Source of the DNA: Galaxea fascicularis
Lineage: Eukaryota; Cnidaria; Anthozoa; Scleractinia; Euphylliidae
Direction of reading: 5' to 3'
NCBI GenBank assembly: GCA_948470475.1
Contig: OX419345.1
Coordinates: forward strand, 16,489,863-16,553,862
DNA length: 64,000 nucleotides
Shown piece by piece: positions 1 through 10,800 of the stretch (positions are counted from its first letter, which is position 1; every line of letters starts with the position of its first letter). Below the pieces are notes generated by a model that did not search any database, was not told where the DNA came from, and worked only from the letters and a program-made list of their open reading frames with translations. The position numbers and the translations under genes were made by a program.

Positions 1-676
1 ACTTAGTTGGTAGTACAAGTTCACTTTTTCAATAGTGGGAAGGTTGACTAACTTAGTTGGTAGTACAAGTTCACTTTTTCAATAGTGGGAAGGTTGACTA
101 ACTTAGTTGGTAGTACAAGTTCACTTTTTCAATAGTGGGAAGGTTGACTAACTTAGTTGGTAGTACAAGTTCACTTTTTCAATAGTGGGAAGGTTGACTA
201 ACTTAGTTGGTAGTACAAGTTCACTTTTTCAATAGTGGGAAGGTTGACTAACTTAGTTGGTAGTACAAGTTCACTTTTTCAATAGTGGGAAGGTTGACTA
301 ACTTAGTTGGTAGTACAAGTTCACTTTTTCAATAGTGGGAAGGTTGACTAACTTAGTTGGTAGTACAAGTTCACTTTTTCAATAGTGGGAAGGTTGACTA
401 ACTTAGTTGGTAGTACAAGTTCACTTTTTCAATAGTGGGAAGGTTGACTAACTTAGTTGGTAGTACAAGTTCACTTTTTCAATAGTGGGAAGGTTGACTA
501 ACTTAGTTGGTAGTACAAGTTCACTTTTTCAATAGTGGGAAGGTTGACTAACTTAGTTGGTAGTACAAGTTCACTTTTTCAATAGTGGGAAGGTTGACTA
601 ACTTAGTTGGTAGTACAAGTTCACTTTTTCAATAGTGGGAAGGTTGACTAACTTAGTTGGTAGTACAAGTTCACTT
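1..676. repeat. Perfect 50-bp tandem satellite, about 13.5 copies
   Basis: The 50-bp unit, starting acttagttggtagtacaagt, repeats head to tail from base 1. It ends part-way through a unit at 676, where the sequence changes to catggtcc. I saw no differences between copies. The array runs off the left edge, so its true size is unknown. The period is not a multiple of three and the array has no long open frame, so it is a non-coding satellite. Complete identity suggests recent homogenisation. Confidence 0.97.
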
Positions 677-1340
677 CATGGTCCATCTTCCTCCAGGTAT
701 TGTCGTCTGAATACCTGAAAAAAATTTCAGTAGGAAGTTAGGATAAACGGAAGTGTTTTGTTTTTAATTTGTAAGTTTATTGCAATAAACATTTGTCTTC
801 CGGTGTAACAAATTTTTATTTTGTTGGGGAAAGTGATAAACGGTTTTAGCGTGGATTTGGAAACTGTGAAGCAAACCTGTTCAGGAGCTTTTTAACTTAT
901 GCCCATTGGAATTGTTAGATTTTTATCAGTACGACTTGTGGATAACAATTTATTACTTGTGAAAATGGTGGAAAACGAAAGAGAAATTTAAAAACAGAAA
1001 AATTTTTTCTGTGAACGATTTCTGCGGTAATTATTTATTAATTACGTCCGATCTGAACAGTAGTCAGAAACAATTTGTTACCTAAAAAAATATTGGCGAA
1101 ATGAAAAGGAAATTTTTTCTGTGTTAAGAGAAACAATTTCTTTACTTGAATTTTCATCTGTGCACAACACTTGTTTTGAAAATTAAACACGCAACATTCC
1201 GCACAAACTATGTATAATTTGAATTTAAATCAGGGAAACAATATAACTCAGAACTTATTTCTAGCTTAATTTTGCCCACTCGTTTCATCGCAAGCCTCTG
1301 TGGCCTAGCGGTAACAAGCTTGCGCTTCTTAACTTTCTCT
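677..1340. other. AT-rich sequence without a recognisable gene
   Basis: No open frame with coding character was found. From about 1140 onward it is a diverged copy of sequence seen again near 5690-5945 and 8235-8490, including the shared string gtggcctagcggtaacaagc. It is therefore the left flank of the duplicated segment described below. Confidence 0.6.
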
Positions 1341-1747
1341 TATAAAAAATGAGATTCGTACGAAAGTTACTAAGCAGTTCTTTCTTGTAATTAATACCGT
1401 TTAATTTGCTGTACAAAGCGACCCTATAGTTGAAGTCTTTGGATGAAATCTCTAAGTCTGGATTTTCAAGGACAAGGTATTGATCGAGCAGTAGTTTTGA
1501 GTCCGCCCACCCTGTACAAGGTCGGATACTAAATTTGATTCTGTGTGCGAAATCCTCTATAGTGGCAATTGAATTGTAAACTATGGAGCAGCACATGATT
1601 TCCGTTTTGTTTGTTTTTATTTTCTGAATGAAATGCTAAGGGTTGAGTAACCAAAGCTCTTCTGTACTAGGTTACTTCAAACTATGATGTCCATGGATAC
1701 AGAAATCTGAGTCTAACGTTTTTCAATGTACAGTTGCTTCTAATGTT

Positions 1748-4700
1748 CCAGTAAGTCTGTACTTTCTTGGTGTATTTTGCACACATTTACTCTGGCCAGA
1801 TGTATATTTCGCTGGCAGAGTCATCAGTGAATCTGATGGCTTTGAAACTCGGCCGACTCTCGCTTCATTTAACGTGAATTCGGTGATCTTCTTCGACATT
1901 CGTCGCCACATGGCTATCCGCCATATTGGATTTTACAAACCATCAACCGCTTACTTTGCAGCAAGGGTCAAGCGATATTCGAACTCAGAGTCGACTTTTC
2001 AGCTGGAAAGGTTAGCAGTCAGTGGCGATATTTCACCAAATCCAGGGCCTGATAAATGCAGCACATGCTTAAGATCTATCGCTCGTAATCATCGTGTATT
2101 ATGCTGTGCTTCATGTTCAAGTGAGTACCACATTAAATGTGGTGGTGTGAAGCCTTTCGAGTACAAACGCATGCAGCAGTTTGCAAACCAAGTTTGGATC
2201 TGCCCAATGTGTATTTCTAGACATTTAATGGAACAGCTACCATTCTATGATGTGAGCAATTATATTACTGAATCGTTGGCAATTTCGGAGGAGGTAGTGG
2301 AGACTGACTTGGAACAGGAGGACGCTACACTGATGATTGACCCACTTCAAACTGCCAGACAAAAGAATGGCAAGGATTTATTGGTGTGTCATTTAAATAT
2401 AAACAGTATCCAGAATAAATTTGAGGAATTGAAGGATATTATTCTCAAATCAACTGTGCAAATTATGGCTGTAAGTGAGACAAAAATTGATGGATCGTAC
2501 CCAGATTGTCAGTTTCTCATACCGGGTTATTATTTACACCGGAATGATAGGAAGAAAGGAGGTGGTGGAGTTCTCATGTTTGTTTCTTCCAAGATACAAT
2601 CTAAGAGGATATCCATTGAAAGGAAATACAAAACAATCGAGCCTCTGGCACTAGAGATTGGCCTTAAATCAAGAAATGCAATAGTCGTGGCTATCTATAG
2701 GCCACCAAAGAAAGTCACTGGAAGTTATCAACTATTGCTAGAAGAAGAACTGAGCCATATTTCCAACTGGGCTGGATTGCAGTACTCAACTGTTATAATG
2801 ACTGGTGACTTGAATTTGAATAGGCTTAAGCCAGATAGCACTGAGGGTAAACTACTGCTTGACCTTGAAGTGGAACAGGGATTTGACTGTATGATAACCA
2901 CACCTACAAGGATACAAATGCAAGGATCAATTACTACACACAGTCTGATAGATGTTATTCTCACCAACCAACCACAATTGTTTGGTGACTGTGGAGTATA
3001 TAACCCAGAGATCAGTGATCATGCACTTGTATATGGGTTCTTGAATGAGAAGGTAAAACCCCAAAAAGGCAAGATTGTTAAATTTAGATCATTTAAACAT
3101 CTTGACGCAGAAAAGTATAAGGACGAACTGATGCAGGCTCCCTGGCATGTAGGTGAAATTTTTGATACTGCTGATGACAAGACGAGTTTTTTGGAAACAT
3201 TGTTATCTAGTATTGTTGATGAGCATCTTCCGGAAAAGAAAATGAGAGTGAGGACTCAAGATGTCCCTTATATGACAAACGAATGGAAAAAAGCCATTAG
3301 GGCTAAGAGAAGAGCAGCAAAGAAATATCTGAAGGTGCAAAACAGAGAGAATTGGGAGGCTAAACGTAAAGCAAGAAACGAGGCCACTAGACTCAGGAGA
3401 AAGGCGATAAGGGAGTATTGGAAAGATCAAACTACTAAATTGAAATGTAAGCCTGGTGAGTTCTATAAAACATTTATGCCCTTCTTGAGTGAAAAGAGGA
3501 ATAAGGGTACCACTAATGAGTTGAGCTTAAACATTGAAGGAGCGATAAGTCATGATCAAAGTAAGATTGCAAATCATCTATGTCACTATTTTTCTACCAT
3601 TGCTGATGGAATTGGTGACACAGAAAGCATAACTGACTCTTCCTTTGTGACTCATTCAAGTGTTCGGAATATCACAGAGAATATGATAGGCCATCAAGAC
3701 TTCCAGTTTCGGAATCTGGAGATACTTGAGGTGGAGACCGCACTGGAAAGTATTAACCCCAGAAAGAGTACTGGTTGGGATGGAGTCCCCCCCAAAGCAT
3801 TTAAGCTGGGTGCTAGAGAACTATCAGGGCCTCTGACAGCACTATACAATTCATGTATAACATTGGGTGAGTGGCCTGCGGTGTGGAAGAAAGGAGAGTG
3901 GACACCAGTATTTAAGAAAGAGGACCCCCATGAGAAAGAGAACTATAGGCCCATAACTGTACAAGTTACTATAAATAAGATTTTTGAACAGTTACTTAGT
4001 AAACAGCTTAATTATTATAGTTTCAATGATAAATTATGTGATAAACTGACAGCCTACAGGAAAAATCATAGCTGCGAAACAGCTCTACTGGCTATGACAG
4101 AGAATTGGAAGATATCTTTAGATGAACATAAAGTGGTAGGTGTTCTTTCTACGGACATGAGTAAAGCCTTTGATTCCCTCTACTATCCACTCACACTTGC
4201 TAAATTAAAGGCTTATGGTATTCGGGGTAACAGTCTAAAATTGTTGGACTCCTACTTCACTGATCGGTACAATAGGGTGAAGTTGGGATCCACAGTGAGT
4301 GAGTGGGAGAGGGGGTCAAGGGGATGTCCACAGGGCTCCGCATTTGGACCATTGATATGGAACATGTTCCAAAATGATCTGACATACAGTGTAAATTCTA
4401 ATTCTAATATCAATATGTATGCAGACGACCACCAGTTCCATGCTGCAGGCAGTAATGTTACTGAAGTGTATGATAAGTTAATAGCAAGTGCCGAATTAGC
4501 CTCCATATGGTATAGATCGAATTTCTTAAAAGGGAACTATGACAAGTATCAGACAATGACACTTGGGAATAAAAATAATGATATGGATAGTATTATAATT
4601 GATGACAATGAAGTTAAATCTACCAAGTGTTTAAAACTTCTTGGGGTATATATAGACAATAGGCTTCAATTTGATGAACACATTGCTAACATTTGTAAGA

Positions 4701-5419
4701 GGAGTAGCCAGCGTGTTGGAGTCCTGATGAGGCTCAGGAATATGATACCAACAGACACCAAGCTGAAGTTGTTTAAGGCAGCCATTCTTCCTTATTTAAC
4801 ATACAGCCATCTTGTCTGGCATTTTTGTAGGGCGAGTGATACTAGAAAATTGGAACGTATTCAAGAAAGGGCACTTAGGGCAGTTTACTGTGATAAGGGG
4901 AGTAGTTATGATAAATTATTAGACATGGCTAACCTAAGTACACTGCAGAACAGAAGACTACAGGATATAGCCATTCTTATGTATAAGGTAAAGAACAATT
5001 TATCTCCTAATTACATATGTAGCCTTTTTCAAATTCCACAACTTAAGTACACACTGCGTAATAATGATTTTGGTATACCTAGATTTAATACTGTTACTTT
5101 TGGAAAACATTCGCTTAGATATATGGGACCCAAAATATGGGCAATTGTACCAAGAAATGTAAGAGAACTACATCCATATCATCTTTTAAATGTAACATAC
5201 GTAGAATAGACCTTGTTTCTAAATTGACTGATAGTAAATGTGAAAACTGCCTTTTATGTAAGACTTAGGTTAGATTTTAAATTGTACATATATATTGTTT
5301 TATTTTTAAATTTCTTAAAAAAATTTTAGGTACTATTTAGTGTCCCCAGTTAGTGGTTGTATAACTGCTATTTTAGATTTGACACATAAATAAAGGTTGT
5401 ATGTATGTATGTATGTATG
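1748..5419 (+). mobile_element. Non-LTR retrotransposon (CR1/L2-like LINE), boundaries defined
   Basis: A 3,672-bp insertion flanked by the 7-bp direct repeat taatgtt (1741-1747 and 5420-5426). The sister duplicate has the site once, at 7957-7963, with matching flanks, so it is the empty site. The element has one long open frame, a short 3' UTR and an aataaaggttg sequence followed by (TATG)n, a microsatellite tail of the type seen in CR1/L2-like LINEs rather than poly(A). The first 5' bases are also open in frame but lack an ATG until 1910, so a slight 5' truncation cannot be excluded. Clade assignment is by domain order and tail type only. Confidence 0.9.
1910..5209 (+). CDS. LINE polyprotein: PHD-type zinc finger, endonuclease, reverse transcriptase
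   Basis: The frame is open from the element's 5' edge. The first ATG is 1910, giving about 1,099 residues. Order: a 2A-like motif GDISPNPGP (2024-2050); a cysteine/histidine-rich PHD-like finger (first Cys pair CSTC, last pair CPMC, about 2057-2215); an apurinic-type endonuclease with HLNINSIQNKF, SETKID, GGGVLMF, IYRPP, TGDLNLN and SDH; a lysine/arginine-rich linker; then reverse transcriptase with GWDGVP, NYRPI, DMSKAFDS, GCPQGSAFGP and the catalytic YADD at 4418-4429. No stops or frameshifts interrupt it, so it could encode a working protein. It would nick target DNA and reverse-transcribe its own RNA at the break. The expected upstream ORF1 is absent, which is common for single-ORF elements of this type. 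Confidence 0.93.
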   Translation: MAIRHIGFYKPSTAYFAARVKRYSNSESTFQLERLAVSGDISPNPGPDKCSTCLRSIARNHRVLCCASCSSEYHIKCGGVKPFEYKRMQQFANQVWICPMCISRHLMEQLPFYDVSNYITESLAISEEVVETDLEQEDATLMIDPLQTARQKNGKDLLVCHLNINSIQNKFEELKDIILKSTVQIMAVSETKIDGSYPDCQFLIPGYYLHRNDRKKGGGGVLMFVSSKIQSKRISIERKYKTIEPLALEIGLKSRNAIVVAIYRPPKKVTGSYQLLLEEELSHISNWAGLQYSTVIMTGDLNLNRLKPDSTEGKLLLDLEVEQGFDCMITTPTRIQMQGSITTHSLIDVILTNQPQLFGDCGVYNPEISDHALVYGFLNEKVKPQKGKIVKFRSFKHLDAEKYKDELMQAPWHVGEIFDTADDKTSFLETLLSSIVDEHLPEKKMRVRTQDVPYMTNEWKKAIRAKRRAAKKYLKVQNRENWEAKRKARNEATRLRRKAIREYWKDQTTKLKCKPGEFYKTFMPFLSEKRNKGTTNELSLNIEGAISHDQSKIANHLCHYFSTIADGIGDTESITDSSFVTHSSVRNITENMIGHQDFQFRNLEILEVETALESINPRKSTGWDGVPPKAFKLGARELSGPLTALYNSCITLGEWPAVWKKGEWTPVFKKEDPHEKENYRPITVQVTINKIFEQLLSKQLNYYSFNDKLCDKLTAYRKNHSCETALLAMTENWKISLDEHKVVGVLSTDMSKAFDSLYYPLTLAKLKAYGIRGNSLKLLDSYFTDRYNRVKLGSTVSEWERGSRGCPQGSAFGPLIWNMFQNDLTYSVNSNSNINMYADDHQFHAAGSNVTEVYDKLIASAELASIWYRSNFLKGNYDKYQTMTLGNKNNDMDSIIIDDNEVKSTKCLKLLGVYIDNRLQFDEHIANICKRSSQRVGVLMRLRNMIPTDTKLKLFKAAILPYLTYSHLVWHFCRASDTRKLERIQERALRAVYCDKGSSYDKLLDMANLSTLQNRRLQDIAILMYKVKNNLSPNYICSLFQIPQLKYTLRNNDFGIPRFNTVTFGKHSLRYMGPKIWAIVPRNVRELHPYHLLNVTYVE

Positions 5420-5426
5420 TAATGTT
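5392..5426 (+). repeat. LINE 3' tail (TATG)n and right target-site duplication
   Basis: An ataaag signal is followed by about five tandem TATG units and then taatgtt, which repeats the bases just left of the element. This fixes the 3' junction. Confidence 0.85.
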
Positions 5427-5894
5427 AGTATTATGATGAAACACCAAAATGTGACTATTCATAAGGGAGATACTGAACTATGACCACACAAGGGGGTTCA
5501 AAATAAAAATACTAAACTGTAAAATCCTTTATGTCTGGCTATTCAAAGACCTTTCAGTACTGAAGGGAATTTTATTGCGCTGGGAAAGCAGTAATTAAAA
5601 GAGCTATCACGTAGCAGTTTCGTCTATTTTAGGATACTTGTAAAATATACGAAAGACTATTTTTCTGTTGTAACATGAAAGAGCGCTTTACTTGAATTTT
5701 TTTTCTGTGCTAAAGTAGTTTTCGTATTTTCATTGTCTTGCTTGACAAAAGGCAAGCGCACCACTTGGTTTGAAAATTAAACATGCAACATTCCTCACGA
5801 ACTGTGAATAATAATGACTAATTTGAATTTAAATCAATTCACAGGAAAACAATAGAGCTCAGAACCTATTTCTAGGTTAATTTTGTCCTCTCTT

Positions 5895-6198
5895 TTCACC
5901 GCAAGTCACGGTGGCCTAGCGGTAACAAGCTCGCGCTTCTTAAATTAAACACAGGGCGGCCGTATCTCTGCCGCCGTTTAATTTAAGTTGTGTGGCTTGA
6001 GGAGGGGGTTCGCCCCCGTTCACCGCCGGCTTTGTTCTTTTTTTTTTTTTGGAACAGAAATTTTACAGTATTCGCAAAGATTTATTTGGCAATTAGAGGT
6101 TTCCAAGTCACAGAATTTGTTTTTTTTTTTTTTTTGTAATTTCTGTGGCTCGGAAACCTCTAATTGCCAAATAAATCTTTGCAAATACTGTAAAATTT
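5895..6198. repeat. Foldback element with tRNA-like A and B boxes, copy 1
   Basis: Two palindromes lie side by side. The first is taaattaaac (5941-5950) against gtttaattta (5976-5985), with internal GGCGG/CCGCC pairing. The second has arms of about 58 bp at 6058-6115 and 6141-6198. Upstream, gtggcctagcggt resembles a pol III A box, and ggttcgccccc (near 6009) resembles a B box, though their spacing is longer than in a normal tRNA. This could be a tRNA-related SINE or a MITE. The match to 8445-8746 is close. Confidence 0.7.
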
Positions 6199-7599
6199 TA
6201 ATTTTATTAAAAATAAACTACTAAAAGTGAGTTTAACTAAAATTCTACTATAGTTCGTGGCTCAGAAACCTGAAATTCGTAAGTAAATGATTGCGAATAA
6301 TATTCGGTTTTAAGTTGAAAAGATTTCACTGGTAAGTTTTGAATCTCCGGATATAATACTACAAAGCAATTCATGTGTCATGTTTTCGTGTTGCTAGAAA
6401 TTGTGATGTAAAACGTTGTTTCAACTTTAGAGTCTGTAAATCGTACACTTATTATAGCGATTTCAGAACAAAAATGTATTCAAATGGAGATGAAATGAAC
6501 GAAGAAGAACAACGAACAGAGATCACACAACTTAAATTCAGTCGCAGAGATACGGTTGCCCTGTGTTTAAGTCAAGAAGCCCAATCTTGTTACCACTAAT
6601 TAATTATACGACACGAAGGATTGCAATGAGACAAGGCAAAATAAACCAACAAATAAGTAGTGAGCTCTATTTTTCTCTAGTAAATTATCCAACAAACGGA
6701 GCTGCTGTGAATTATAATTCTGTAACTTTGGATATGCTGGTAATTATCCTGTACCAAGTGTGGTATCCCGGTAGTTCAGAGCGTAGGCGATCGAGTTCAT
6801 TGACATAAAATATTTTTCTACAGTGTTGTTCAAGTGGTTCTAAGCTTTAAGTCTATATAGGCAAAATGTTGGAGGACTGAAATTTCTTGAGGACTTTTTG
6901 TCGGCAGCACTGTTTATGCCGTACAACATGGGTCTGACTTTGACTGTTTTTTATTCGTTGGGCTCGAAATAAAATTGCCAAATAAAATGAAATCGAATGT
7001 AAAGTCGCAAACGAGAGATTTTTTGCTGATGGTATTCATCGACTTCTCTTGTCTTTTATACTAGTAATTCGTGTTTTAAAGTTCTAACAAGCAGTAAGTG
7101 AAAAACTTTTGTCCATGAAGTCTCGGAGAAGAATTTGTGTTCAGCCACAGTGAAATATATATAACAGTACCGAATGCTTCTGATGATAAAGAGCCTTTCA
7201 GAAAAGGAACATAAAGCAGTACACGTCGAGATTTTGAAAAATTTGATGTCTTGACTGATATTCGGCAGTGCATGCTATTATGCTTTACGAGGTGATTCCA
7301 GACTCCCGAGTCTGTATATGGACTTCAAACATGAACTAATTCCCCTCGAATTCATTCAACCGCACGTTTTTGTGGTGCAGGTGGCTTTGCTGTAAAGGTT
7401 TTTGCCGAGTTTTAAGTGTGTAAATTATGCTTTGCAAGGTGACTATATTTTTTTAGTCTTTTGATAAAGTGATAAAGTCCTAAAGATCCCTGTAACATGA
7501 ATAGTTTTGAGCAGCACTTTGTAAACCCGTTTTATGCTGTGCGAAACGTTTTGGGTATATGCATAGACCGATGAAAGCTTACGTGTCAGTCACCATTTG

Positions 7600-9640
7600 T
7601 ATGAAAGTTATTACTGAGCAGTTCTATATTCCAGTTAATATCGTTTATTTTCCTGAACAAAGTGACCCTACATTGGAAGTCTTTGGAAGAAATCTCTAAG
7701 TGTGGATTTTCAAGGACAAGGTATTGATCAAGCATTGGTTTTGAGTCCACTGGAGAGGTTTGGGTGGAGACAATACCAAATTTGATTCTGTGGACCTCTA
7801 TTGCGACGGTTGAAACTATTCAGCAGTACAATTTTTTTTCTGAAAGAAATGCTTAAGTTTGAATAAACAAAGCTTTTCTGTACTAAGTTACTTTAAACTA
7901 TGACGTCCATGGATACAGAAATTTGAGTCTAAAGTTTTTCATTGAGCAGTTGCTTCTAATGTTAGTATTCGGATGAAACACCAAAGTGTGACTGTTCATG
8001 AGAGACATACTGAAAGAAGTTCTATAATCTGACCGTACAAGGTGGTTCACAGTGGGGAGTCTGTGGACCAAACCCTAAACTGCAACCGCACTCAAAGCTG
8101 CTGAAAATACTGAGTAAAACCCTTTTAGGTCTGTCTACTCAAAGACCTTTTAGGACTGTTTTGTGACGTTCAAGTGTCAGGAATAATTCGCCAAATGAAT
8201 GAAGACTATTTTTTTCTGTTGTAACATGAAAGAGTGTTTTACTTGAATTTTTGTCTGTGCTAAACTATTTTTCGTATTTTCATTGTTTTGTTTGACAAAA
8301 GGCAATCGCACCACTTGGTTTGAAAATTAAACATGCAACATTCCACACGAACTGTGAATAATAATGACTAATTTGAATGTAAATCAATTCACAGGAAAAC
8401 AATAGAGCCCAGAACCTATTTCTAGGTTAATTTTGCCCCCTCTTTTCACCGCAAGTCACGGTGGCCTAGCGGTAACAAGCTCGCGCTTCTTAAATTAAAC
8501 ACAGGGCGGCCGTATCTCTGCCGCCGTTTAATTTAAGTTGTGTGGCTTGGGAAGGGGGTTCGCCCCCGTTCAGCGCCGGTTTTGTTCTATTTTTTTTTTT
8601 TTTTTGGAACAGAAATTTTACAGTATTCGCAAAGATTTATTTGGCAGTTAGAGGTTTCCGAGCCACAGAAATAACAAAAAAACCCAGTTTCTGTGACTTG
8701 GAAACCTCTAATTGCCAAATAAATCTTTCCGAATACTGTTTAATTTTTATTTACTTAAAAAAAAAACTAGTAAAAGATGAGTTTAACTGATTCTTTACTA
8801 TAATTCGTGGCTAATTTTCGTTCACCGCCGGTTTTGTTCTTTTTTTTATTTTTTTGCAACAGAAAGTTTTTTAAAATAATTTATGTGACTCGGAAACCTT
8901 TAATTGCAAAATTAAAAAAAATTCTTCAGTCAGAATCCTGAAATTGCCGAATAAAACTGACATTGCGAATAGTGTACCCATGCTTTGCTGTATCCTTATA
9001 ATGTCTTCTCATGTTGTTATGAAGATTGAATCTGGTGACGGCAATCACTCAAGAGAAAGCTACTAAGCTGTACGTTCGTGTGGTGATATTTATTGTGCCG
9101 TACGATGTAATTATAACTTGTAGTCTTCGGGTGTAATACTACAACTCTGATTTAATGTTTTTTTAAACTTTGTCGTTTGTCATTAATGGGGTTATAAATC
9201 TTCATTAGTTTCCGAAAATCAGCTCAAACAATTTTTGTTGTGATATTTCTGCTTTTAACCAGTGATGTAAAACGTTGCTCAAACTTTCGAGTTTGTAGAT
9301 GGTATACTTACGTGTGACGATTTCAAAATAAAATGTATTCAAATGAAAAAATCTAGCAAATGAAAACCAAAAAGAATAACAACAAACGGAGAAGGAACTC
9401 CTTCTCACGTTCACACAACTTAACAGTGGCAGACATAAGGCGGCCCTTTGTTTAAGTCAAGAAGCGCGATCTTGTTTGGCCACAGTAGCATACGAGGAAA
9501 GAGAAAGCAAAATTAACCAAGGAATACATGGTGAGCTCTACTTTGCTCTAGTGAATTATCTAACTGACGGAGCTGCAGAACTGCAGAGCTGCATTTTTTT
9601 AAGGTGCTGTGAATTATGGTTCTAACGTTATGGCTGGTAA
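7600..9640 (+). repeat. Tandem duplication, copy B (LINE-free)
   Basis: Homologous in order to 1346-1747 joined to 5427-6740. It contains the uninterrupted taatgtt site (7957-7963) that proves the LINE insertion in copy A came after the duplication. Extra sequence near 8820-8920 contains a second partial copy of the ttcaccgccggttttgttct string, which suggests a local rearrangement. Confidence 0.85.
8445..8746. repeat. Foldback element with tRNA-like boxes, copy 2
   Basis: Same structure as the copy at 5895-6198: a small palindrome at 8491-8535 and large arms at 8613-8670 and 8689-8746. The spacer between the large arms differs from copy 1 while the arms stay paired. Confidence 0.7.
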
Positions 9641-10560
9641 GTGTATACTACTGACCACGGTTAGAATTTGCTATGGTGTTCTTCAATGCTCTGATGAAGT
9701 TTGAGTCTATGAATGAAATCAGTCTTGATGTGTCACTTGTCAAATGAAAGATGCCGAGAAATATCCTTCTGTTCGGATGTTTTTCTTTTCTATACTATAT
9801 AAAGCTAGTTAAATGGTGGAGTTTGTTGATGTTCGTTCTTAAGTACGTTTTTTTTTTAAAGAAAAGGCTATCAATAAAAATTTGACTATGCTGGTAATCC
9901 TGTACTGGCAAAAACCATGAAGAAAACTGATTTATTTGAAAACGCTCTTACAGATTTTTTATGTAATTTCGCCGACAAATTGTGGGACTAAAGTAGTTTG
10001 CAGTCTCTAAGTGTCTGACTGGATTTAGAAATAATTGATCTTTTTTATAAAGGAGCAGCCTTGCGTTACCAATGCTATGGTAACTCCCTGTTGCTTGGAA
10101 ACCGATGAGGAATTAAACTTTGGACAGACGTCGAAAAGATGTTGTAATTTCAAGGAAATCGAAGCTTATCTTGATTATAAACAATTTTGATCTTAAAACA
10201 AGGTACACCCCAAGCCAAAAGAACTGCTGCGAGCCTCCTTAATTGCCTGATAACTGAACGTTGAGGAAATATAGAAGGCTGGGGTAATGAAAACCAAAGA
10301 GAAGGGTGTTACATAGTTTTACGTCTGTGGATTAAATCCTGAGTTAAGATCATTCAAGGGAAAGCGAGTAAGTGTGCGGTGTAGCTATGCTTTCCTGTAT
10401 TGCTCTTTACTGTCCCCTCATACTGTTCTAAACGTTCAGACTCTTGTGAGGATAATCACTGAAAAGGAAGCTAATGAGCTGTACTTTCGTGCAGTGATAC
10501 AACGTAGCAATTAAAGAGAAACTATTGTTATGTCATTCAGTCTCGTGTTGTCATAAATTG
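9641..10560. other. Repeat-derived intergenic DNA
   Basis: No coding region was recognised. Fragments around 10,380-10,560 resemble 8,980-9,080 (for example tgctttgctgtatcctt / tgctttcctgtattgct), so this is further diverged material of the duplicated unit. Confidence 0.45.
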
Positions 10561-10800
10561 TGATGTAAAACGTTGCTCACCAGCATAGCTTCTGGCTTGA
10601 CCAAATCCTCAACAGTGACGATTGAATTCTAAACTATTGAGCAATACCAGATTGGCGTTTTGTTTTATTTTTTCTGAATCAAATGCTAAGGTTTGACTGC
10701 CCAAAGCTTTTATGTACTAGATTAGTTCAAACTATGATGTTCATGGATACAGAAAACCGAGTCTAACGTTTTTCTTATGTTCATTGTAGAGTTGTTTCTT
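10561..10800 (+). repeat. Third, partial copy of the duplicated unit
   Basis: After tgatgtaaaacgttgctca it matches 1560-1740 and 7800-7970, including catggatacagaaa and gagtctaacgtttttc. It shows that the unit was amplified more than once. Confidence 0.65.

Larger units (their letters stand above)
1140..6740 (+). repeat. Tandem duplication, copy A (interrupted by a LINE)
   Basis: Bases 1346-1747 plus 5427-6740 match 7600-9640 in order and orientation, with scattered substitutions and small indels. The offset is about 2,537 bp just after the LINE and 2,550 bp at the hairpin at 5941/8491. The match is broken only by the LINE at 1748-5419 and by an extra insertion in copy B near 8820-8920. Any short open frames inside it (for example 6375-6599) are not shared between copies, so I treat the unit as non-coding. 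Confidence 0.85.

Noticed and set aside
1..676. CRISPR-like array
   Set aside because: The repeats abut with no unique spacers, so this is a satellite.
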